The translations under genes were made by a program, and so were the position numbers. From NCBI RefSeq assembly GCF_047345415.1, contig NZ_JBLFEP010000007.1:248001-312000 (forward strand): 64,000 nt of DNA, read 5' to 3'. Shown here in pieces: positions 36,675 through 46,600 of this stretch (position 1 is its first letter; every line of letters begins with the position of its first letter). The notes under the pieces are model-generated. The model made no database searches, was not told where the DNA came from, and worked only from the letters and a program-made list of their open reading frames with translations. This stretch comes from Maribacter_C sp947494565. Its GTDB lineage: Bacteria > Bacteroidota > Bacteroidia > Flavobacteriales > Flavobacteriaceae.

Positions 36675-37319
36675 TTAAAATGTTTTACGGTAATACAATC
36701 CGAAGTTTGATTGTGTTATAGGATTAGTTCCATATTGGTCAAAGTCTGAACCGATACCGAGTTGATGACCTTTGTAAGATGCGCCTAAACGCAGTTGTTG
36801 GAAGCTTCTGGAATGCGTTTTGAACGTATCCCAAACAGTTAAAAACTGTCCATTTAACCACAAAGAAATCCTTTCACTTAATGGTGTTTGCAATTGAAAT
36901 TGGGCAAATACTTCGGCGAGACTGGCATCTTTTTTTTCTGAATATGCGACTGTAGGAATGACCACCAGTAAACCCCTTGAATTTTTCAGTGTGAACTTAG
37001 CCGAAAGCCTTTCTGAGAACCCTCCAAAACTATTGTAGTATAGAGACGGGCCTATGGCAATAGTCTTGCTAGCGTTCCAGAATAATGTGGGTTGTACCCC
37101 TGCTTCATCAAAAATTTGATTTTCTTTTTCTCTAAATTTCTGGAAAAAGGCAAGAGTAGCGATGCTTAAGGTATTGCTGTCGTTAATTGAATAACTGGAG
37201 AGTAAAGTGAAGTCTGTTTTATCAAAACCTGAAAACAGTTCTAATTGGGTAAATTGTGCTTGTAAAGTGCTTGCTAAACCAAGTATAAATACTCCAGATA
37301 TGATTCTTATTTTTTTCAC
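36675..37319 (-). CDS. Predicted outer-membrane beta-barrel protein
   Basis: A 214-aa exported protein: signal peptide cleaved about TLQAQ (residue 22), then alternating amphipathic strands rich in Tyr/Phe and Ser/Asn with a terminal aromatic (YYRKTF), a typical barrel end. No named family is recognised. First gene of the set with DoxX and FMN reductase; divergent regulators are lacking, but the Crp-like gene is 53 bp upstream in the same direction. Confidence 0.65.
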   Translation of the reverse strand: MKKIRIISGVFILGLASTLQAQFTQLELFSGFDKTDFTLLSSYSINDSNTLSIATLAFFQKFREKENQIFDEAGVQPTLFWNASKTIAIGPSLYYNSFGGFSERLSAKFTLKNSRGLLVVIPTVAYSEKKDASLAEVFAQFQLQTPLSERISLWLNGQFLTVWDTFKTHSRSFQQLRLGASYKGHQLGIGSDFDQYGTNPITQSNFGLYYRKTF

Positions 37320-37372
37320 ACTTCAAAATTCCGATTGGAATGGGTGAAAAAAAATGAACTAGTTTAAGACTT

Positions 37373-37966
37373 TTACATTCGATTGACTTTTGAGATGATT
37401 TTACTCATAAATTCTGGAGTAATTCCTATGTACGCCGCTAAATCTTTTTGAGTGATCCTACTCACCAGTTGTGGATATTTCTTTTTGAAATCAATATATC
37501 TTTCTTCCGCGGTTAGGGATATTCCTTGGTTTGAGCGTCTGATATAACTTATTAGGGACTTTTGATATAACATGCGATAGAATCTTTCAAATTTTGGAAT
37601 TTCTTGAAACAATAAATCATAGCTTGCTCTAGAAATTCCTAAAAGTTCTGAATGTTCGGTTGCTTTAATATAATACCTTGAAGGTTCTTTGGTCATAAAA
37701 CTAGACAAATCACCAGTCCAGTAATCTTCAATGGCGAACATTGAAATATGAGGTGCGCCATCGTCATCTATGGTATATACTTTTAGGCATCCATGGGTTA
37801 TAAAATATTCATACTTAGCAACCTCGCCTGCCTGCAAAAGGAAATCTTTCTTCTCCACTTTAACTTCAGTCAGTAAAGAGATGTATTTCTGCTTTTCTAG
37901 CTGGGATAAATCGATAAACCGAGATACATTAGTTAGTATTAGAAGATGTGATTCTTTAAAATTCAA
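37373..37966 (-). CDS. Crp/Fnr-family transcriptional regulator
   Basis: A 197-aa regulator with an N-terminal cyclic-nucleotide-binding-like beta-roll (about residues 25-120, with the loop ITHGCLKVYTIDDDG) and a C-terminal winged helix, whose recognition helix is in TQKDLAAYIGITPEFMSKI. No iron-sulfur cysteines are present, so it is not an oxygen-sensing FNR. It probably controls the downstream outer-membrane/DoxX/reductase genes, as such regulators often do in Flavobacteriaceae; that link is inference. Confidence 0.87.
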   Translation of the reverse strand: MNFKESHLLILTNVSRFIDLSQLEKQKYISLLTEVKVEKKDFLLQAGEVAKYEYFITHGCLKVYTIDDDGAPHISMFAIEDYWTGDLSSFMTKEPSRYYIKATEHSELLGISRASYDLLFQEIPKFERFYRMLYQKSLISYIRRSNQGISLTAEERYIDFKKKYPQLVSRITQKDLAAYIGITPEFMSKIISKVNRM

Positions 37967-38113
37967 TTCCTGCCGTATTTATACGAATTTAATTTAAAGA
38001 ATTCCTTCCGGATTAAAAAGTTCACTATTTATATAATCATCAAATATGAATGTAGTTGGAATGTCGCCTTATCGGATTAATCAATACTAAACAAATGAAT
38101 TCTGTAAAAACAT

Positions 38114-38147
38114 AAAAGCTTGCTAATTCCATGATTAGCAAGCTTTT
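38114..38147 (-). terminator. Orphan terminator, probably the former tRNA-Lys terminator
   Basis: 14-bp perfect stem AAAAGCTTGCTAAT / ATTAGCAAGCTTTT with a 6-base loop; on the minus strand TTTTATGTTTTT follows. There is no gene upstream of it on that strand except two partial copies of the tRNA-Lys 3' end at 38171 and 38276, so it looks like the original tRNA-Lys terminator displaced by the integrated island. Confidence 0.65.
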
Positions 38148-38170
38148 GGTTTCGGATGATATCACCCTCG

Positions 38171-38188
38171 GTGACCTGGCTGGAGCTC
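38171..38188 (-). repeat. Degenerate partial copy of tRNA-Lys 3' end (older attachment site)
   Basis: GTGACCTGGCTGGAGCTC matches the start of the island repeat at 17 of 18 bases (one A for G). It lies 105 bp outside the left island repeat, in the same orientation, and suggests an earlier integration event or tandem accretion. Just right of it is CCCTTCGACTGTGCTCAGGG (38188-38207), an imperfect palindrome that resembles extragenic repeats of Flavobacteriia. Confidence 0.55.
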
Positions 38189-38275
38189 CCTTCGACTGTG
38201 CTCAGGGTAAACTTCTCGCTTCGACAATAGGGCATAAAAAATCCAAGTACATCGACCGTGATTAAAAATACCTTT

Positions 38276-38298
38276 AGTGACCTGGCTGGGGCTCGAAC
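38276..38298 (-). repeat. Left attachment repeat (attL-like), copy of tRNA-Lys 3' end
   Basis: A 23-bp exact copy of 50964-50986: AGTGACCTGGCTGGGGCTCG then AAC. It contains the 3' acceptor strand, T-arm and part of the T-loop of tRNA-Lys without the rest of the tRNA. The sequence diverges directly after it. Confidence 0.8.
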
Positions 38299-38346
38299 TA
38301 TCTTTCTAATGGTTTGATAATCAAAAAGTTAAAATTAGTATTTTCA

Positions 38347-38361
38347 AAGTACGCACCGAAT
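38347..38361 (+). repeat. Island subterminal direct repeat, left copy
   Basis: AAGTACGCACCGAAT, 14 of 15 bases identical to 50852-50866 and in the same orientation; a second CGCACCG follows at 38364. Both copies lie just inside the island, near TTTTAAATGA. They may be recombinase arm-binding sites. Confidence 0.5.
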
Positions 38362-38389
38362 AACGCACCGGATTGAACAATTATTTTAA

Positions 38390-38827
38390 ATGAACTTATT
38401 AGTATTCGAATTTCGGTACATTCTATTCGAATGGCAACAATTGAATACGCCTATTGAATTGGCCTTTCGCTCCAATAGAAAAGTGAAGCCGTATCGGGGA
38501 AATACTATGATAGGTGTTCTAACTTCTGATTCGGACGGTTTCTTAAAATCGAACAAGATCTATTATTTGGGATATGGAAACCACTATGCAGCAATTACCG
38601 AATACGGCTTATTGTACTTGAACCTTGACAAAGCGCCAATCTTAAAAGGCGAATTATATGTGTACTATATAATGAACAAAAGCAAATCAACTTTGCAACT
38701 TGCAATGGTTTCAATCAAACATTTCAGAATTAAAACAAACTTCCGAAGCAAATTACCTAGCAACATTACGGAAACAAAAGGGGTTTTTAGCTTAACAGAA
38801 TTTCTTCGCGGAAAAAATGGTTTGTAA
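38390..38827 (+). CDS. Hypothetical protein, island
   Basis: A 145-aa frame starting with ATG 38390 close to the left island end. It contains no signal peptide and no family motif that I recognise; the middle (YYLGYGNHYAAITEYGLLYL, then GELYVYY) has a beta-rich, aromatic look. The coding potential is supported only by length and amino-acid composition. It could be a remnant of a longer gene cut by the island boundary. Confidence 0.4.
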   Translation: MNLLVFEFRYILFEWQQLNTPIELAFRSNRKVKPYRGNTMIGVLTSDSDGFLKSNKIYYLGYGNHYAAITEYGLLYLNLDKAPILKGELYVYYIMNKSKSTLQLAMVSIKHFRIKTNFRSKLPSNITETKGVFSLTEFLRGKNGL

Positions 38828-38915
38828 CAATTTTCAGTCAATCACGTCTTTTAACTGAGTTGCCCCAACACTCTTTTAGAGGGCAATATCCAATTTTTTA
38901 GCATATTTGCTTGCA

Positions 38916-40088
38916 ATGAAACTATTAGCCGACTTTATTTTAGTATCAGGATTTGCGGTTACTACGGTAATCCTGTTTATGCTTGCCTTGAGTAAAAAGC
39001 GAAAAATTCCTCAAAATATCTTGATGCTATTTTTGAGTATTATACTCCTTCTGATTGTTACAATGGCAGCATCGCTTCATCAAATTAGACCAGTTTTTTT
39101 GGTGACCAATCTATTTGAAGGAGGAGCCAGATTTGTTCTTGGGCCTTTATTGTTTATCTACATCAAATCAATATTTATAAAAGACAAAAACTTAATAAAG
39201 AAAAACAGATTTCATTTCATTCCTTTTCTGGTTTACGCACTTTTTTTCTCTATTCCTATATTGATTAGTAGATTAATGGGAGAACCTATTTTTGATTATC
39301 TCAGTTTGTTTCATGGTACGGCCTATATGGCCGTGGTCAAAGACCTGTTTTGGCTTCTCTATATTTTTCTTTCGATACGACTTTTTAGGAGGTTTAAGAA
39401 AAAAATGAAATCTAATTATTCAAGTTTTAAGAAGGCTAATTTTGGTTGGATTAGTAAGTTTTTAAGCATTAGCCTTCTCATGGTGCTCTTTGACTTGGTT
39501 GTAGTTAATTATCGAATTTTCTTTATTGGTGCGATGACCTGGGATATCGGAATAATATCATTAAGTCTACTAATTCTATTGACTATTTACTTGGGGTATC
39601 ATGGCTTACGTCAATCAAGGATTTATTTGCCGGATTTTCTTCTGGTTAATTTGGATGAAGATGAAAGGGCAAATACTAATATTCAAACAATTCTTACGTA
39701 CGAAGAGCAAAAAGATTTAAAATCAAAATTGGAATCTATTTTGGAAAAAGAAAAACCTTTCTTGCAGCAAGAATTGACCTTAAGCCTGCTGGCGGAAAAC
39801 ATTGGGACTTCAGATAAAAAACTTTCTGCATTACTCAATCATTCCTTGAATATTTCCTTCTATGACTTCATTAACAAGTATCGCGTAGAGGAAGTCAAGG
39901 TAAAATTGAAATCGAAGGATAACGAAAAATATACACTGCTTGGTATTGCCTATACCTGCGGTTTTAACTCTAAAAGCAGTTTTTACCGTGCCTTTAAAAA
40001 AGAAACCGGTAGCTCACCTACAGCTTACAAGAAGAAAATGTCTTCAGAGAAATGTCCCACTGTTTCTAACGAGACCTTAGTTAGGTAA
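38916..40088 (+). CDS. AraC-family regulator with N-terminal 7TM domain, island
   Basis: A 390-aa membrane-tethered regulator: about seven hydrophobic helices to residue 235 and a C-terminal AraC domain (LTLSLLAENIGTSDKKLSAL, then LLGIAYTCGFNSKSSFYRAF). The start is ATG 38916; an in-frame TTG lies 9 bp upstream. Odd point: the last 15 residues (SSEKCPTVSNETLVR) run through a copy of the GTCCCA..GGGAC repeat that elsewhere in the island forms terminators, so the C-terminus may be an extension created by loss of the original stop. It is the only regulator in the island and the likely controller of the peptidase/ABC genes. Confidence 0.83.
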   Translation: MKLLADFILVSGFAVTTVILFMLALSKKRKIPQNILMLFLSIILLLIVTMAASLHQIRPVFLVTNLFEGGARFVLGPLLFIYIKSIFIKDKNLIKKNRFHFIPFLVYALFFSIPILISRLMGEPIFDYLSLFHGTAYMAVVKDLFWLLYIFLSIRLFRRFKKKMKSNYSSFKKANFGWISKFLSISLLMVLFDLVVVNYRIFFIGAMTWDIGIISLSLLILLTIYLGYHGLRQSRIYLPDFLLVNLDEDERANTNIQTILTYEEQKDLKSKLESILEKEKPFLQQELTLSLLAENIGTSDKKLSALLNHSLNISFYDFINKYRVEEVKVKLKSKDNEKYTLLGIAYTCGFNSKSSFYRAFKKETGSSPTAYKKKMSSEKCPTVSNETLVR

Positions 40089-40147
40089 TTTGATCGTACT
40101 TTCCCTCTAAATAATTATAGATTATCACAATCTATGAATACCCAATT

Positions 40148-40879
40148 ATGAAGATATCGAAAAGAATTCGAAATTTTGTTTTTGGTGGTTTGGCGATTAT
40201 TTATGCGATGCTACTGCTTTTTCCTCAAATTTTATTTTCGAATACCCTGGAGTATCAAAACTTTAGGGTGTATTATCATTCCGAGAAGACAGACATAAAT
40301 CAAATAGCCATTATTCTTGATAAATCTCTAAAATTACTAAGTTCCTCGGAGGTTTTTGATCCGGAGAAGGAGCAAAGGATTTTTCTCTGCGATAGTTTTA
40401 AAGAGTTCACGTTTTTTGCCCCACTTTCTCGAAAGTCTTTTGCGGTTACGTATCCTGTAACCCAGCATATATTTCTTTCCCGGTCAACTATCGATATAAA
40501 TGAAATCAAAAGAAATGGCTCTGAAAACAATGTTAGAATGTTGAGCGGAGTCGTTGCTCACGAGACTACCCATGTGGGACTGGAAGATGAACTTAGCTTT
40601 CTCAAATACAGATTACTTCCTACCTGGAAGAATGAGGGCTATTGCGATTATATTGCTCGAGGAAGTTCCTATGATGAAAAATTGGGATGGAGGCAAATCT
40701 GTGAAGCCACCGACAATAATGATTCTCCGTCCTTCAAATACTTCAGGTATATGACTTACGTACAGTATTTGCTCGAAAAGGAAGTCATATCATTTGATAC
40801 CTTTCTACTAAAAAACTTCAATACAGAACGTGTTGCTTTAGATTCGAGAAAAAGCCTCTGTTCTAATTATCAGAAATAA
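40148..40879 (+). CDS. Membrane-anchored putative zinc metallopeptidase (HExxH), island
   Basis: A 243-aa protein with one N-terminal membrane segment (about residues 10-30) and a gluzincin-like active site: H138-E139-T-T-H142 (VVAHETTHVG), then Glu163 in WKNEGYCDYIA as a likely third zinc ligand, 20 residues after the second His. The arrangement resembles MA-clan peptidases (M1/M61-like or DUF-type). The family is not otherwise recognised. The catalytic domain should face the periplasm. A terminator follows 11 bp downstream, so it forms its own unit or is the end of the AraC transcript. Confidence 0.65.
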   Translation: MKISKRIRNFVFGGLAIIYAMLLLFPQILFSNTLEYQNFRVYYHSEKTDINQIAIILDKSLKLLSSSEVFDPEKEQRIFLCDSFKEFTFFAPLSRKSFAVTYPVTQHIFLSRSTIDINEIKRNGSENNVRMLSGVVAHETTHVGLEDELSFLKYRLLPTWKNEGYCDYIARGSSYDEKLGWRQICEATDNNDSPSFKYFRYMTYVQYLLEKEVISFDTFLLKNFNTERVALDSRKSLCSNYQK

Positions 40880-40890
40880 CCCATTTAGCA

Positions 40891-40914
40891 AGTCCCACTG
40901 TTTTTAATGGGACT
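40891..40914 (+). terminator. Terminator / island repeat copy B
   Basis: AGTCCCA paired with TGGGACT over a 10-base loop, followed by TTTATG. One of four related GTCCCA..GGGAC sequences in the island (others at 40054-40078, 48227-48256 and 49831-49854). Confidence 0.7.
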
Positions 40915-41025
40915 TTTATGAATGAATCATATCTTAAATTGCTCCTTTAGAACCTAAAAGCCTTAATACACGTAAGAGGCATTGTTTTAGGGTTTCTGTA
41001 GGAGTTTTTTTTCAAATCAATAACT

Positions 41026-41256
41026 ATGAAAAAAGTAATCAATAGTGTACTTGCCTTTCTTTTTATTGCAATGCAGATGACAGTGGCATTGTATCCTACC
41101 ATTAAAAAGGTGGCCAAAGTGTATGTAGATCATTTGGATTTGGAAAGCCTACAAAATGTGGAACAGCTAACTGAAGATGCTTCTCTTTTAAGTGAAGAGG
41201 AGAAAGCCGAATTGGTGAATATGATGTCGGCCAACCTTAAAAATGCCCTTCATTAG
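41026..41256 (+). CDS. Small membrane or secreted protein preceding the ABC genes
   Basis: A 76-aa protein: a basic start (MKKVIN), a hydrophobic segment SVLAFLFIAMQMTVALYP (about residues 7-24), then a short basic stretch (TIKKVAKVY) and an acidic helical tail (DLESLQNVEQLTEDASLL, ending in MMSANLKNALH). It ends one base before the ATG of the ABC ATPase, so the two are surely cotranscribed. It could be a small exported peptide, a modulator of the transporter, or a type I signal-anchored protein. No homologue is known to me. Confidence 0.6.
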   Translation: MKKVINSVLAFLFIAMQMTVALYPTIKKVAKVYVDHLDLESLQNVEQLTEDASLLSEEEKAELVNMMSANLKNALH

Positions 41257-41257
41257 T

Positions 41258-42139
41258 ATGAAATTATCCATTTCCAATCTTACCAAGACCTATACCAATG
41301 GGTTAAAGGCTTTGAACGATCTTAACCTTGAAATCGAAGCAGGAATGTTCGGGCTTTTAGGGCCGAATGGTGCAGGAAAATCTACCTTGATGCGCACTAT
41401 TGCCACACTTCAAAATCCTGATTGCGGCAAGATCGCTTTTGACGAGATCAATATTTTAGATGACCCTATGGCTATTCGAAGGGTTCTAGGGTATTTGCCA
41501 CAATCTTTTGGCGTGTATCCTAATATATCCGCAGAAAAACTATTGGATTATTTTGCAGTACTCAAAGGCGTCGCTTCAAAAAAAGAACGAAATACAATCG
41601 TTCAAGAGGTGCTGGAATTGACCAATTTGTGCGATGTTCGAAAAAAGAGCGTGAGCGGCTACTCGGGGGGAATGAAACAGCGCTTTGGGATCGCCCAGTT
41701 ACTATTGAACAATCCCCAACTGATTATTGTTGACGAACCTACCGCGGGCTTAGACCCTGCCGAACGCAACCGCTTTTTAAATGTGCTGCGGGAGGTGGGT
41801 ACTACCAATACGGTTATATTTTCTACCCATATCGTAGATGATATTAAGGAATTGTGCACCGATATGGCCATCATGAACCGAGGGCGCATTCTACAACACG
41901 GGCAACCTTCAACTGCAATTTCCAAAATAAAGTCCAGCATATGGAGCAAAACAATCCTCTCTAAGGATTTGGAATGGCATGAAAATGAGTATCAGGTACT
42001 TTCCTCAGGATATAATCAGGATAATTCGATTAGTATACGGGTATTCTCAGAAGAAATTCCTCACGAATCTTTCCGGGCCGCGCAACCGAATCTAGAAGAT
42101 GTTTATTTCATTGCCTTACAAAAAGATAATACCAAATAA
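41258..42139 (+). CDS. ABC transporter ATP-binding protein, island
   Basis: A 293-aa ATPase of the CcmA/BcrA/DrrA (export, ABC-2) type: Walker A LLGPNGAGKSTLM, signature VSGYSGGMKQRFG, Walker B LIIVDEPTAGLDP, switch His in FSTHIVDD. The last 80 residues form the C-terminal extension found in ABC-2 ATPases. I start at ATG 41258 rather than the in-frame ATG at 41243, since that lies within the preceding gene. The permease partner is the fused M1 protein at 43670-47188, with an S41 peptidase gene in between. Confidence 0.9.
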   Translation: MKLSISNLTKTYTNGLKALNDLNLEIEAGMFGLLGPNGAGKSTLMRTIATLQNPDCGKIAFDEINILDDPMAIRRVLGYLPQSFGVYPNISAEKLLDYFAVLKGVASKKERNTIVQEVLELTNLCDVRKKSVSGYSGGMKQRFGIAQLLLNNPQLIIVDEPTAGLDPAERNRFLNVLREVGTTNTVIFSTHIVDDIKELCTDMAIMNRGRILQHGQPSTAISKIKSSIWSKTILSKDLEWHENEYQVLSSGYNQDNSISIRVFSEEIPHESFRAAQPNLEDVYFIALQKDNTK

Positions 42140-42153
42140 ACCAATTATAATTT

Positions 42154-43647
42154 ATGAAAAAGATAGTTTTATTCATTATCTGCTCTCTGTTCTTAGAAAT
42201 ATCACATGCCCAGACGGCGAAGCAGTTAGGGCATTTGATTCCGATTAAAGAGCTTCATGAAGATTTGGAAATGCTCAAATATCAATTGGAAACCGTTCAT
42301 GCAGCACTATATACTTATACTTCAAAAGAAGAGATGGATGCTGCCTTTGCAAAAATCAGAGAGCAATTGAACCGGCCCATGTACGACATTGAATTTTATC
42401 GATTGGTGGCTCCTTTACAGCAGAAGATAAAAAATGGGCATTCGATGATCATTCCCTCGGAACGATGGGACCAGATCAAGGAAAAAGAGCTTCCTATTTT
42501 CCCTTTTGATACCTATTGGGTCAATAATAAATTATATATCCTTAGAAATTTATCCAATGATGAAAGTGTAAAACCGGGGTCTTTGATTAAAACCATTAAC
42601 GGAGAGTTGGCCGGTGATATTTTCAATGAATTAATAGATAATTGGACGTCCGATGGGCATAATCGAACATTTCCTGCATTTCAAATTAGTAGCGATTTTT
42701 CGAACTTTTATCCAAATATCAAAGGCGTTCCGTTGGAATTTGAAATTGAATTAGAAGATGTTAACGGGGTTGCAAGAAGTGTAAAGGTAAAAGCACTATT
42801 AAATGAAACCCTGAATGCCATTGCATTGAGCAGATATGGTCTAAAGCGCCTGCCTTGGTACATGGATGAGGATAGTAATGCAATATCGCTCAAAATCTCC
42901 AATGAAACAGCTGTTTTAAAAGTGCCCACATTTGATGAGGGAAGTAAAGGGGATGACGGTAACAAATACCCCAAGTTTTATGAGGCTGCTTTTCAGAAAA
43001 TTCGAACGACCGGGGTGAAAAACCTCATTTTGGATTTAAGGGATAATGGGGGAGGTGACCCGAAACCGCAACTAGCACTCTTGTCCCATTTGATAAATGA
43101 ACCCATTGTACTGTATAGAAAAGTGTATGGTATTACAAACCAAATAGCTCATATAGATTTATACGAAAAGCATGGGGCGGCCTTGAATAAGCGATTGGGT
43201 AAATTCCTTGAAAAAAAGGGAACTATCTATACACTGAAAGAATCTGCCGAAAAGAAATTCGGTCTTGTTTGGACCCCAACACAACCTGCTCCCAATGTAT
43301 TTACCGGAAATCTATTTGTATTGACGAATGGAAGGTCTTTTTCTGCAACCGGTGAGGTGGCCGGCATGCTTAAAAGCTATCAAAAGGACGCTGTTTTTGT
43401 CGGAGAAGAAACAGGAGGCAATCCCACACAAAATACAAGTGGGGTTATGATAATGATGAGCCTGCCCAATTCGAAGATTCGGGTTAGGCAGTCCTTAATT
43501 TGTTTTGAAACCAACGTGAATTTTGATAATGATGGTTATGGGGCAAAACCGGATTATCCTGTGAAGAATACAATTGAGCAAGAGCTAATAGGAGAAGATA
43601 GTGTCATGCAATGGACGTTGGATTTCATTAACAATAGAACAAAATAA
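42154..43647 (+). CDS. S41-family peptidase (tricorn/TSP-like), secreted, island copy 1
   Basis: A 497-aa exported protein (signal cleaved about SHAQ, residue 20). The catalytic residues of tricorn-type S41 are visible: His96 in KNGHSMI, Ser397 in GRSFSATGEV, Glu419 in VGEETGGNPT, with the preceding LDLRDNGGG strand. It lies between the ABC ATPase and the fused permease in a compact operon (gaps of 14 and 22 bp). The sister gene at 48314 has the same length and layout. S41 enzymes cleave at the C-terminal side of unfolded or tail-exposed substrates; the substrate here is unknown. Confidence 0.88.
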   Translation: MKKIVLFIICSLFLEISHAQTAKQLGHLIPIKELHEDLEMLKYQLETVHAALYTYTSKEEMDAAFAKIREQLNRPMYDIEFYRLVAPLQQKIKNGHSMIIPSERWDQIKEKELPIFPFDTYWVNNKLYILRNLSNDESVKPGSLIKTINGELAGDIFNELIDNWTSDGHNRTFPAFQISSDFSNFYPNIKGVPLEFEIELEDVNGVARSVKVKALLNETLNAIALSRYGLKRLPWYMDEDSNAISLKISNETAVLKVPTFDEGSKGDDGNKYPKFYEAAFQKIRTTGVKNLILDLRDNGGGDPKPQLALLSHLINEPIVLYRKVYGITNQIAHIDLYEKHGAALNKRLGKFLEKKGTIYTLKESAEKKFGLVWTPTQPAPNVFTGNLFVLTNGRSFSATGEVAGMLKSYQKDAVFVGEETGGNPTQNTSGVMIMMSLPNSKIRVRQSLICFETNVNFDNDGYGAKPDYPVKNTIEQELIGEDSVMQWTLDFINNRTK

Positions 43648-43669
43648 TAAGCCATACGGTATAGGTCTT

Positions 43670-46600
43670 ATGTTTAAAAACATTTTCAAATATGAAATCA
43701 ACTATTGGCTGAGGAGGCCGGTCACGTATATCTATTTTTTTGGATTCTTTGGTTTCGCTTTCCTTACTTTTATCGGTACAGCGGGCTTTTTCGACCCGTC
43801 CCCAGAAGACACTAAGAAATTGGCTCGTGTAATAAACTCCTCCTATGAGTTAAATTACATGCTGCAGTATTTCACTAAGATTTTTATGTTTTTGTTACCG
43901 GCTATTATTGGCTCTTGCATAGGCAAAGACTATAGGTATAACATGCACTCGATTGTCTACACCTTCCCCATGAACAAATCGAGTTATCTTTTGGGTAAGT
44001 TCTTAAGTGCCTTTTGTATTGTGCTATTGGTTTCCCTCTCGGTAGGCATTGCTTTTTTTATAGGCGAATTAATGCCGGGCCTTCATAAGAATAAAATAGG
44101 ACCCCTATCTGCCTTAGCATATGTTCAGGCGTATTTAGTCTATGTGATTCCAACACTTTTCTTCTTTGGTACTATCATTTTTGCAGTGGTCACCTTGACC
44201 CGGAATATTTATGCTGGTTTTATAACGGTTATCGTCATTTTCTTGTTTCAACTGATTGTTGAAAATGCTTTGGGAGGAACAGAGCAGGTGTACCTAATGT
44301 CCATTCTAGATCCTTTTGCCCAAAACACCAAGGAATATGCCATTCAAAATTGGACGCTACTGGACAGGAATACAAAATTACTTCCTGTTTCTGCGGTAGT
44401 GATTTTTAATAGGATTTTCTGGCTAGTATGTTGCATCTTGATTTTTGCGATGACCTATCACAAGTTTTCTTTTAGTGAGCACGCATCTGCCCTTTTGTTC
44501 AAAAAAAGGAAAGTGAACGTTCCATCCAAATCTAATTTTGCCCGTGTTTCCAAAGTGAAAATTTCAGAAGTGAAGTATGATTTTTCGAGAAAACAGCAGT
44601 TGCGAACGGCATGGCACCTTTCTTCCGTACAATTAAGATACATGGTAAAAAGTTGGATGTTTTTAGTACTTGTCTTTTTTGGAATCTTAGCCGTTTTATT
44701 TGCAATCGCCAAGGTGACCAATTTTGAAGAGATTGCAATGCTGCCGACCACCAAAGTGGTACTCACTATTCCAGCCATGTTTTTTAATATGGTTATGATC
44801 CTTACTACTTTCTTGTATGCGGGAATGCTGGTACATCGTTCCAAAGCTGCTAAGATGGGCCAACTTATTGATACAACCGCTGTTTCCAATGGCATACTGC
44901 TGTTTTCAAACGTTTTGGCCTTAATGAAAATGCAAACCATCCTGCTGCTCATCTTGATGGTCGCGGGTATAGGTGTTCAGCTTTTTAACGGTTATTACAA
45001 TTTTGAGTTGGAGTTGTACCTATTTCAATTGTATGTGTTGCGCTTTCCGGTTTTGGTGATATGGAGTTTTGCGGCGGTATTCATTCAAACCCTCTTTACC
45101 AATCTCTATTTGGGGCTGTTCATTCTTATCATAGGCTGGATTGGGGTTGGCGGATTGCCTGAAGCAGGTATTACCTCAATATTGCTTTTGTTCAATACCC
45201 CGCCGAAAACTGATTATTCTGACATGAATGGGTATGCCGAAACACTAGAATCTCATTTTCTCGTAGAAGGCTACTGGCTCTCATTCGCGAGTATACTCTT
45301 GATTTTGACACTTTTACTATGGGTAAGAGGACTTCCCGAATCGTTTATTCAACGATTGAAGATAGCTAAGGAACGCCTCAGGAAGCCCATTTTCTATATG
45401 CTCGGCCTATCACTACTTTGTTTTGCCATACTCGGGTTTAAGATACATAGTGCTCAAGAAAGAGTGAAATGGGATACTACTGCTTCAAACGCTCAAAAAG
45501 AAATACTCGATAATTTCAAGAAAGCATTCGAACGATATAGTGAACTAAACCAACCAAGAATTACGGCAATGAAATTGGACCTCAATATCTTCCCCGAGAC
45601 AAGTGCTTTTAAAGCAAAAGGAAGCTATGTTTTGGTTAATAAGTCCAGAAAACCAATCGATACCTTGCTGGTAAAAACGGGTTTTGATGAAGTCACTGCA
45701 CTTGAATTGAACGGGTCTTATAAAACGATAGCCGAGGATACCCTTATGAAATTCAAGGTGATAAAGTTAACAAATAGCATTTCCCCCGGAGATAGTGTGC
45801 AACTCGGTTTTACCGTTCAAAATATCCAGAACACTTTATTTGAACGGAATTCAAATGTATTGCAAAACGGCACTTTTTTGTTGAATGACCTATTTCCAAG
45901 ATTGGGGTATTCTTTTGCCAAGGAACAAAAACATCCTAGCGATAGTATGGCCTTAAAGAACAACTATGGAGCCATTGATTCCGATTTAATTGATTTTGAA
46001 GGTACCATTAGCACATCCAAAGACCAAATCGCACTGGCTCCAGGGTATCTTGTAAAAGAATGGGTGGAAAATGACCGGAGGTATTTCCAATATGAAACAA
46101 GCAACAAAATAAAATACATTTTAGGGTTCAACTCCGGACGTTATGAAATTAAAAAGGAAAAATATAAGGGTATCGATCTGGAAATATACCACCATCAGGC
46201 CCATACCTATAATCTTAATGAAATGATCGAGGGCTTAAAAGCCGCTTTGGATTATAATACCAAGTATTTTAGTCCTTACCAGCATCGACAAGCACGAATC
46301 ATCGAATTCCCCGATTCTGAAGGTACCTATGCCACGACCATGGCTAATAGTATCCCTATGTCCGAGATTCGATTTATTGCAAATACCAACACTGCAGATG
46401 AAAAGGTTGATTTGGCTTTTTACGTCGCTGCCCATGAGCTCACGCATCAATGGTGGGGAAATCAGGTAGCCGGTGCGGATGCCTTGGGCTCACGTATGTT
46501 GTCCGAGAGCATTACCGAGTACATCACCTTGAACATCTATCGGGAGCACTATGGTGAAGAAATAGCGTTGCAATTTTTAAAAAAACAGCGTGAACGTTAC

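Noticed and set aside
38188..38207. Palindromic CCCTTCGACTGTGCTCAGGG as an insertion-sequence end
   Set aside because: Single copy here, without transposase or target duplication; more like an extragenic repeat.
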